This document shows positions 58,927-64,000 of a stretch of DNA of 64,000 bases, piece by piece. This stretch comes from Marinobacter sp. S6332 (GTDB taxonomy: Bacteria > Pseudomonadota > Gammaproteobacteria > Pseudomonadales > Oleiphilaceae): assembly GCF_023016045.1 (NCBI RefSeq), contig NZ_JALKAP010000012.1, forward strand, positions 78,882 to 142,881. Reading direction: 5' to 3'. The notes under the pieces are model-generated. The model worked only from the letters and a program-made list of their open reading frames with translations, was not told the DNA's origin and searched no databases. How positions within the stretch are numbered: position 1 is the first letter of the stretch; the number at the start of each line of letters is the position of its first letter. Made by a program: the position numbers and the translations under genes.

Positions 58927-60168
58927 TCAGTTTTTCTCCGTATCCCTCGGTGATTTTAACGTCGATTTCGATCGCTCCGGCGGGCGAATTAAGCGGTAAT
59001 GTTTCCGCATGGCTTCGGTCTCATGACCACCCTTGTTGTTTTCCCCCTGGGACAGAAACTCGTCGGTCAAACCCTTCTTGCGCAAATCTCTCAACTGGTA
59101 TTGACCTTTGTACCCGGCTTCTTCGCAGGCTTGCGCCCAGGCTATTTGAATATAACGGTGCCTTACCGGTCGCGTGCGACTTCGAAAATCAAAATATCGC
59201 GGGTAAACCATCAGGTAAGGGGAAATGATGTCTTCCGATTTTTTCCAATCGCGAAACCATTCAATCAGATCCCGTAGTTCTTCATTCATTTCAATAACAA
59301 TCGGAACGCCTGTTTTGTGCCTGGCGAAATGAATTTCTCCAAATTCACTTTGGTCATCTCTGATCTGTTCTTCTTTCAAGCCAAACACGTCGATGGGCTG
59401 TTGGCTCATCATGTATATCAGGTCACAGATCTTTGCTCGCCAAGTGCCGTCTTTTATTCGCCGGTTAATTTGGTGAACACAAAGGCGGGTAGTGATCTCT
59501 TTATAGATCTCATCGGGTATCAGAACTTCTCTTTTGGGTTCACTGATTTTCTGAATGTCTCGCATGGGGTTGCGATCGATTAGTCCATCTTGAACCGCAT
59601 GGGTGAATACGCGAGATAGCGTGTTGCGTAAGCCGTTATAGTGCGTCGGTTTGGTGAGCCAGCCAGAAAGCAGGCGCCGTATTCGGCGCAGTAATTGTGG
59701 GTCCGCCAAGAGGAAGTCGGATGCTTCGCTTGCTTCTAGTTGTTGGGCATCGCTTGCGTAGTCAATACGGGTTCCTAGTGCAATGGGCTTGCCTCGGTTT
59801 GGCCCTCGTTGGCTGAACACGTTGCACTTGCCCCATTTAGTACGCCCATTAACGACTCGGTGCCCAATAGACTCTGTTCGCCATGTATGAAGGTATTCTT
59901 TCAGTGTGATCCGATTGGCGTCATCCATTGGATCGCACATCGATAGATTCCCGGCCATGAGTTCGGCATCGAACTCTCTCCGTTCCTCCTCCCACATTTG
60001 ATTGAGGATCGCCCAGCGACGAATAGCCAGGTCTTTGTCGTCTGTTTGCAGGCTGCCCTGTTTGCGAGTGATAGGATGTCGAACATAAAACATCCCGTCG
60101 CGTTCCCGGATATATAACCCCGGGTAACGGTCAAGCCAGTGGCGGTTTCGGTCTCTTCGTGCGCCCAT
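58927..60168 (-). CDS. int: Tyrosine recombinase/phage-type integrase
   Basis: This 413-residue integrase probably recombines the element with tRNA-Cys. It has an N-terminal arm-binding region (GLYIRERDGMFYVRHPITRK), a core-binding domain (about 165-225) and a C-terminal catalytic domain. Box II reads YQLRDLRKKG (Arg present, preceding His replaced by Arg), then GGHETEAMRKHYRLI with the His and nucleophile Tyr. Box I reads MMSQQPIDVFGLK, where most relatives have an Arg after the first Gln; here the position is Gln257 (codon CAG). This may reduce or abolish activity. The excisionase-like gene is two bases upstream. Confidence 0.9.
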   Translation of the reverse strand: MGARRDRNRHWLDRYPGLYIRERDGMFYVRHPITRKQGSLQTDDKDLAIRRWAILNQMWEEERREFDAELMAGNLSMCDPMDDANRITLKEYLHTWRTESIGHRVVNGRTKWGKCNVFSQRGPNRGKPIALGTRIDYASDAQQLEASEASDFLLADPQLLRRIRRLLSGWLTKPTHYNGLRNTLSRVFTHAVQDGLIDRNPMRDIQKISEPKREVLIPDEIYKEITTRLCVHQINRRIKDGTWRAKICDLIYMMSQQPIDVFGLKEEQIRDDQSEFGEIHFARHKTGVPIVIEMNEELRDLIEWFRDWKKSEDIISPYLMVYPRYFDFRSRTRPVRHRYIQIAWAQACEEAGYKGQYQLRDLRKKGLTDEFLSQGENNKGGHETEAMRKHYRLIRPPERSKSTLKSPRDTEKN

Positions 60169-60170
60169 GA

Positions 60171-60410
60171 CTACTTTAGTTGACGTGCAAGTGTTTTGAG
60201 GAAGCTGAGTTCCTGATCGTCTTCGGGCATGCCACGAATTCGTCCGTTCATAATCTCAAAGTAGTAATCAAGGTCTATGCGCCAGCGGCGGCCGTCACGG
60301 AACGCGCCCGGGATCTTCGGGCACCATTGGCGAACGGTTGAAACTGACGGCGGTGTTTCATCATCGCTGTACACAATAGCGATGAACGTGGCGATGGAGA
60401 CCAGCCTCAT
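60171..60410 (-). CDS. Excisionase-like small DNA-binding protein
   Basis: This 79-residue protein has a MerR/Xis-like winged-helix pattern (PPSVSTVRQWCPKIPGAFRDGRRWRID), with the Trp and GRRW typical of excisionases. It would bend DNA and direct the integrase toward excision. The ATG at 60410 has AGGAAA upstream. It is two bases upstream of the integrase gene, so the two are co-expressed. Confidence 0.8.
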   Translation of the reverse strand: MRLVSIATFIAIVYSDDETPPSVSTVRQWCPKIPGAFRDGRRWRIDLDYYFEIMNGRIRGMPEDDQELSFLKTLARQLK

Positions 60411-60603
60411 AGCGTTTCCTCAAGTCCATCTTCTCGTTGAAATTTTGTGGTTACTACTTTTCATGTTCCACAGGAGAAGTTGTCATTTACATATTAGGCC
60501 GCGGATTTCGCCTCTCGTTGGCGTTAAAGTGACTTTTTGGGCTGCATAACAGATCAAAGGGCTAATTTTCCTATTCCCTGTATGGTTTTTACGGGTTATG
60601 TGC

Positions 60604-61074
60604 TCACCAGTCGTTGTCCATGCCTCCAGAACTGAAAGTGTCGTCGAACAGCGAGTCAGTGCTGGTGTCAAAAGTAGAGGACATATCGTGGTTGTTTGAA
60701 CCAAATAGGTTGCCGCCAACGTCTATACCGAACATGCCCTCTTCAGCCATCGGTAGTCCCGTTGCAGGATTTGTATATACGGGTTCCGAAATCCAGTGGT
60801 GATCTATCGATGCCCCTGGGGTGCTGTCATCAATAAATAAGTTGTTACTAAAACAATCGTCGTGCTGCAGGCTGGAAATGCCCGTAGTGCCGCCTTCATC
60901 AGATTGTGTCAGCCAGGTTGAGTGGTGAAACTGGCTAGAGCTTGCACTGCCTTCAGATGCGCCGCTTTCTGAGCCGGCAAGAGCCAGTCCAATCAAAGCA
61001 CCAACGATACCGGCTGCTGGGCTGAATTGGCTGCCGATAACTCCACCCGCGATAAAAAAGATGATATAGGCCAT
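60604..61074 (-). CDS. Unknown membrane-anchored protein of the element
   Basis: I do not recognise this 156-residue protein. The first 35 residues form one or two glycine-rich hydrophobic segments (IIFFIAGGVIGSQF, AAGIVGALIGLALAG), a glycine-zipper-like pattern. The remainder is Ser/Asp/Gly-rich with few basic residues and no cysteine pair, ending in a highly acidic GGMDNDW. A GAGG ribosome site precedes the ATG, which supports it as a real gene. About 190 bases without a gene separate it from the excisionase-like gene. Confidence 0.65.
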   Translation of the reverse strand: MAYIIFFIAGGVIGSQFSPAAGIVGALIGLALAGSESGASEGSASSSQFHHSTWLTQSDEGGTTGISSLQHDDCFSNNLFIDDSTPGASIDHHWISEPVYTNPATGLPMAEEGMFGIDVGGNLFGSNNHDMSSTFDTSTDSLFDDTFSSGGMDNDW

Positions 61075-61221
61075 GGTTTTGCGTCCTCTTGGTTGTGAGT
61101 AATAAGCTTAACCCAACGAACAAATTCACCTAATTAGCGCGGGGAGGGATAAATGTGCGGCCTCGACATGTGGGAAAGCGATAGTTTGTTCTGAAGGCTG
61201 GTTGATTCAACGCTTGGTGGT

Positions 61222-61262
61222 TTTATACGCGGTTATACATGGCGCCGATAATTTATACGCGG
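61222..61262. repeat. Direct repeats in the 61075-61353 intergenic region
   Basis: TTTATACGCGG occurs at 61222-61232 and 61252-61262, exactly 30 bases apart (about three helical turns). Just beyond are GCCGATAAT (61244-61252) and ATAATCGAACC (61268-61278), both also found upstream of the WYL regulator gene. The rest of this 279-base gap shows no gene I can support. It is upstream of the unknown membrane protein gene, so an operator role is possible. Confidence 0.5.
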
Positions 61263-61353
61263 AACCAATAATCGAACCAGTCTTTTGTGTGTCTACAGAG
61301 GTTCAAAGATGCCGGACACCTGTGCAGGCGTTAAGGTCACCACCATACGACGG

Positions 61354-62019
61354 TTAATCTGGCAGAAGAATTTCTGCCTGGCCTACCAGCCTCAAATCCA
61401 TAGGGCCGCGAACCGGCTCGCACACCAGTGGGGCAGGTATATGCGTTTGCATCAGAGCTTGAAACGCCTCCACTTGATGAAAGCCCGGATCCAACCATAG
61501 ATCAAACTCTTCTGGCCGAAGCATCAGCGGTATGCTTTTAGGGTGAATGTGGCTGAACCTGGGATGGGGTGGAAGCGTGATCACAGTGAAGGAGTTTATC
61601 TGTTCTTCTTCAAAGTGCCATGATTGCCACAGGCCTGCCAGGGCCGTGGCTTCATTCAGAGGATGAATGTTGTAAACCTGCTTGCCTTGCCATTCATGGA
61701 AGGCGCTTACCGGGACGATGCAACGCTTCGAGGGGTACACTTTCTTCCAGAGAGGGCTGCTGGTGAGTCGATCACTTCGGGCATTAAATGTGGGAAACTT
61801 CGGGTTGGGGCGGTATCCATGACCTTCAGGTCTGGGTTCAATCAGTAACGACCAGATACCCGGAAGCAAGTAACGATCATCAGTTGCTTCAATCACAAAC
61901 TCACCAATACCACCAGGCGGTACGTTCTGCTGCAACCTAGGAGTTATTCCGGGCAAGCCGAGCTGTTCCATAAGTGTTCTAATTCCAGGTGAATCCGTAA
62001 CGTTGTATCGACCGCACAT
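61354..62019 (-). CDS. yedK: YedK/HMCES-like SRAP-domain protein
   Basis: This 221-residue protein belongs to the SRAP family, which forms a thiazolidine crosslink to abasic sites in single-stranded DNA and shields them during repair. The catalytic Cys2 (MCGRYNVTD), PTFNARSDRL with the conserved Asn and Arg, CIVPVSAFHEWQ with Glu, and the late His in HPRFSHIHPKSIPLML are present. A GAGGG site precedes the ATG. It is commonly carried on phages and islands. It is divergent from the WYL regulator. Confidence 0.93.
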   Translation of the reverse strand: MCGRYNVTDSPGIRTLMEQLGLPGITPRLQQNVPPGGIGEFVIEATDDRYLLPGIWSLLIEPRPEGHGYRPNPKFPTFNARSDRLTSSPLWKKVYPSKRCIVPVSAFHEWQGKQVYNIHPLNEATALAGLWQSWHFEEEQINSFTVITLPPHPRFSHIHPKSIPLMLRPEEFDLWLDPGFHQVEAFQALMQTHIPAPLVCEPVRGPMDLRLVGQAEILLPD

Positions 62020-62209
62020 AGAGCCCTCGCAATCAAAAACTCAAACTATTCTGATGCTTTTTGCTGAGCAGGGCTACTCTGAAAAAACGCACCAGTTGTT
62101 ACCCGGCAATGCATCGCCGATAATCGAACCTGCTTTGGAAAATCCGTTTGAAGCCGGGGTGGCAGAAGAATCCGCTGTCGGCCGTCCACGCACGACAAGG
62201 AGTCGCATT

Positions 62210-63217
62210 TTGTCCAGTACTGCCATTCGCTACTTGACCATGCTCAGGATGGTGCCCAGGTATCCCAAATCCATTACAACCACCGAGCTTGCCACACGGC
62301 TGAAAGAGCATGATTTTTCTGTGACCATTCGCTCGATCCAGCGGGATCTTGAAAAGCTAAGTACGGACTTTCCGTTATTTGTGGATGATAACGCCCGGCC
62401 GTTTCGTTGGTCGTTTGATCGGGAAGCCTCAATGGATATCGTTCCTGCGTTGGATCTTCCCGCTGCACTGACTTTTGAGTTGGCCAAGGCGTATCTCGCT
62501 CCCATGTTGCCACCTAGGGCGTTGTCGCATCTGGAGCCTCATTTCAAGGAAGCCCATCGTACGTTGTCCCGGGATCGTAATCCGCTGGGGCAATGGCCAA
62601 GCCGGGTTCGGGTAATCAGCCGTGGTTTGGGAGGGCAGCGCCCGGACATCGATGCCGATGTACTGGAAACGGTAACAGAGGCATTGCTTCGTGAATATCA
62701 GTGCAAACTAACCTATCAAGCACGCAGTTGGCACGAGCCGGAGGACATCAGAGTCCATCCGTATGGTCTGATATTCCGAGACCCTAACGTTTACCTCATT
62801 GGAACCATTGAGGGCAGGGAAGGTGTTCGCCAGTTAGTCCTTCATCGGGCGACCACCGGAGAGATCGTTGAAGAACCTGTAGAGCGCCCGGATGACTTCG
62901 ATCTGGATCTGTACATTCACTCGGGCGCCATGGGCATTCTGAAATCCGACAAGCCGGTTTTCCTGAAGTTACGTTGTGACAAACCTGCCTTGAATCACCT
63001 GATCGAATCGCCTCTCGGGTTGGATCAGTTGGTCACAGAGGACGATGACCAAACGTTTGAACTGTCGGTCACCGTAGGTGATACCCAGGATCTGCGATGG
63101 TGGCTAACGGCCCAAGCTGTCCATTGCGATATTCTGGAGCCAAAGTGGCTTCGCAGTGAAATCGAAAGCACCCTGGAAAAGGGGCTGGAGCGTGTTGGTC
63201 GTCATAGTACAGAGTAG
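62210..63217 (+). CDS. WYL-domain transcriptional regulator (BrxR/PafBC-like)
   Basis: The protein has an N-terminal winged helix (AIRYLTMLRMVPRYPKSITT, ELATRLKEHDFSVTIRSIQR), a WYL domain (about 135-215, CKLTYQARSWHEPEDIRVHP, YGLIFRDPNVYLIGT) and a WCX-like C-terminal part. I prefer the TTG at 62210: AAGGAG lies seven bases upstream and the protein then begins, as relatives do, right at the helix-turn-helix (335 residues). The frame is open to 62003, with an ATG at 62054, but that extension overlaps or abuts the divergent SRAP start and looks non-coding. WYL regulators often control phage-defence or DNA-damage genes. Confidence 0.88.
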   Translation: MSSTAIRYLTMLRMVPRYPKSITTTELATRLKEHDFSVTIRSIQRDLEKLSTDFPLFVDDNARPFRWSFDREASMDIVPALDLPAALTFELAKAYLAPMLPPRALSHLEPHFKEAHRTLSRDRNPLGQWPSRVRVISRGLGGQRPDIDADVLETVTEALLREYQCKLTYQARSWHEPEDIRVHPYGLIFRDPNVYLIGTIEGREGVRQLVLHRATTGEIVEEPVERPDDFDLDLYIHSGAMGILKSDKPVFLKLRCDKPALNHLIESPLGLDQLVTEDDDQTFELSVTVGDTQDLRWWLTAQAVHCDILEPKWLRSEIESTLEKGLERVGRHSTE

Positions 63218-63232
63218 TTAAAAAGGCTGTAT

Positions 63233-63262
63233 GCCTGAGACAGAGTGAGCTGTCTTTCAGGC
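63233..63262. terminator. Hairpin between convergent genes
   Basis: GCCTGA-GACAG (63233-63243) pairs with CTGTC and TCAGGC (63250-63262) with a two-base bulge, between the WYL gene and the minus-strand unknown gene. A run of A before it gives a T-run about nine bases past the stem on the minus strand. Confidence 0.55.
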
Positions 63263-63288
63263 AGTCAATCACGACGGTGATTCTGACT

Positions 63289-63654
63289 CTACCTGGGCGA
63301 ATGTTTTATCTGTTTGCGGGCTTCACTGTAAGCAATGTCCCAGCTCTCATCAGTCGTCGGCATTCCATTCGATCCAAGGGGCTGCACACCAAGCTTTTTA
63401 CGACGCTCGTTCACTTCTTTGATGTAGTCGGCATTCATAGGGTTAATACCGCTTCTTCGATCTGCAGCATCGGCAATCGAGTCCATCTGGTGGTCGTATT
63501 CTTCGGGAAACCACTCAATATGAATGGTTCGCGCTATTCCTGAGATCTTCTTGTTCAGGGCATCTTGCTCGTCTACGAGTTTTATTTCCGCATCGGTTAA
63601 ACCTTCACGGGCTTTTTGGTGCGCGCGGGCTTCTTCTTTTTTAAAGCGGTTCAT
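63289..63654 (-). CDS. Unknown conserved-looking element protein
   Basis: I do not recognise a named family. The 121-residue protein is charged, with a helical N-terminus (FKKEEARAHQKAREGLTDAE), a central IARTIHIEWFPEEYDHQMDSI, then GINPMNADYIKEVNERRKKLG. There is no signal peptide or membrane segment. A GAGGAA ribosome site precedes the ATG, and it overlaps the upstream unknown gene by four bases (ATGA). The two proteins are therefore probably made together and may act together. Confidence 0.7.
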   Translation of the reverse strand: MNRFKKEEARAHQKAREGLTDAEIKLVDEQDALNKKISGIARTIHIEWFPEEYDHQMDSIADAADRRSGINPMNADYIKEVNERRKKLGVQPLGSNGMPTTDESWDIAYSEARKQIKHSPR

Positions 63655-64000
63655 AGGCGTTCCTCGATAGGTGGCAGAATATGGATTTCAAAAGACATCG
63701 CGTTGTGTGGGCTTATGATCAGGGCGCGAATTTCAACGGTGTTTTGCTCCTGAGTAATGTCCAGTATTTCACGGGTTACTGTGTTGTACCTGAGTTCGGA
63801 CACCCAGCGCTGCAGGAAAAATGTTAATGCGCTGTTTGTATCGCAGCTTCGGGTAATCAGTTCGCAGCGCAGGTATGCGCTGGGGTTGTCCCATTGGCGA
63901 ACGATGTTTGATTTCTCGATATCGAAAACGCTGTCTTGATCGAACAAAGCGAACTGCAGGTCGTAATCGAAACCGGCGATGGTGGAATCAAAGTCGTATT
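63651..64000 (-). CDS. Unknown protein, 5' end beyond window
   Basis: The minus-strand frame is open from the window edge: the 116 visible codons end at 63651 and no stop separates the in-frame TTG at 63947 from position 64000, so the start lies outside. Visible parts include STIAGFDYDLQFALFDQDSV, NPSAYLRCELITRSC and the C-terminal MSFEIHILPPIEERL. It looks like a beta-rich soluble domain. I do not recognise it. It is coupled to the downstream unknown gene by a four-base overlap. Confidence 0.65.
   Translation of the reverse strand, partial: YDFDSTIAGFDYDLQFALFDQDSVFDIEKSNIVRQWDNPSAYLRCELITRSCDTNSALTFFLQRWVSELRYNTVTREILDITQEQNTVEIRALIISPHNAMSFEIHILPPIEERL

Larger units (their letters stand above)
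58834..64000. mobile_element. Left end of an element integrated at tRNA-Cys
   Basis: Right after tRNA-Cys come 11-bp tandem repeats, a tyrosine integrase, a small excisionase-like gene, an unknown membrane protein, a YedK/SRAP protein, a WYL regulator and two unknown genes. The last gene runs past the window. There are no capsid, tail or conjugation genes in view, so prophage, ICE and island are all possible. The right end is outside the window. Confidence 0.8.

Noticed and set aside
61285..61500. 71-codon plus-strand open frame near the SRAP gene
   Set aside because: It overlaps the SRAP 3' end on the opposite strand, and lacks a ribosome site and recognisable sequence.

Overview
The window looks like a gammaproteobacterial chromosome of moderate GC. 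Gene content and order (sdhAB-sucAB-lpd-sucCD, trpS-scpAB-rluB, GntR-smc-zipA-ligA, flgNMA/cheVR, gacA-uvrC-pgsA) point to a motile marine relative of Marinobacter/Pseudomonas. The genus is an inference from memory of synteny; nothing in the window proves it.

Layout. 1-10.7 kb: end of the succinate dehydrogenase operon, then 2-oxoglutarate dehydrogenase (E1, E2, E3) and succinyl-CoA synthetase, with terminators after lpd and sucD. 10.7-23.3 kb: tryptophanyl-tRNA synthetase, condensin accessory proteins ScpA/ScpB, RluB, a GGDEF protein, a GntR regulator, SMC, ZipA and DNA ligase. 23.4-29.5 kb: a large Calx-beta-like lipoprotein, then on the minus strand a cyclophilin, MnmC and a CBS protein. 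29.7-34.1 kb: a possible c-di-GMP-responsive envelope protein, flgN-flgM, flgA, cheV-cheR, with two good sigma-28 promoters. 34.1-44.4 kb: accessory genes (MFS, lipocalin, cupin, isochorismatase-like hydrolase, GNAT, methyltransferase, AEC and AzlCD transporters). Inside this stretch, between tRNA-Ser and 40.3 kb, is a compact TetR regulon (TetR, truncated haloacid dehalogenase, YghU-like GST, AhpD-like protein) tied together by six copies of one palindromic operator.

44.4-58.5 kb: gacA-uvrC-pgsA; a four-gene MCE lipid transporter; thiBPQ behind a TPP riboswitch; an SbcD/SbcC-like (YhaO/YhaN-like) repair pair. At 58.6-58.8 kb come tRNA-Gly and tRNA-Cys. From the 3' end of tRNA-Cys to the window end is the left edge of an integrated element: 11-bp tandem repeats, tyrosine integrase, excisionase-like protein, an unknown membrane protein, a YedK/SRAP protein, a WYL-domain regulator and two unknown genes, the last running off the window.

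The most noteworthy points are: the TetR operator network with promoter architecture visible at three promoters; scpA without any ATG/GTG/TTG start for its conserved N-terminus; the MshEN-like/envelope hybrid protein beside the flagellar genes; and the tRNA-Cys element, whose integrase appears to lack the first catalytic arginine and whose WYL regulator and unknown genes could be the front of an undescribed cargo module lying mostly outside this window.
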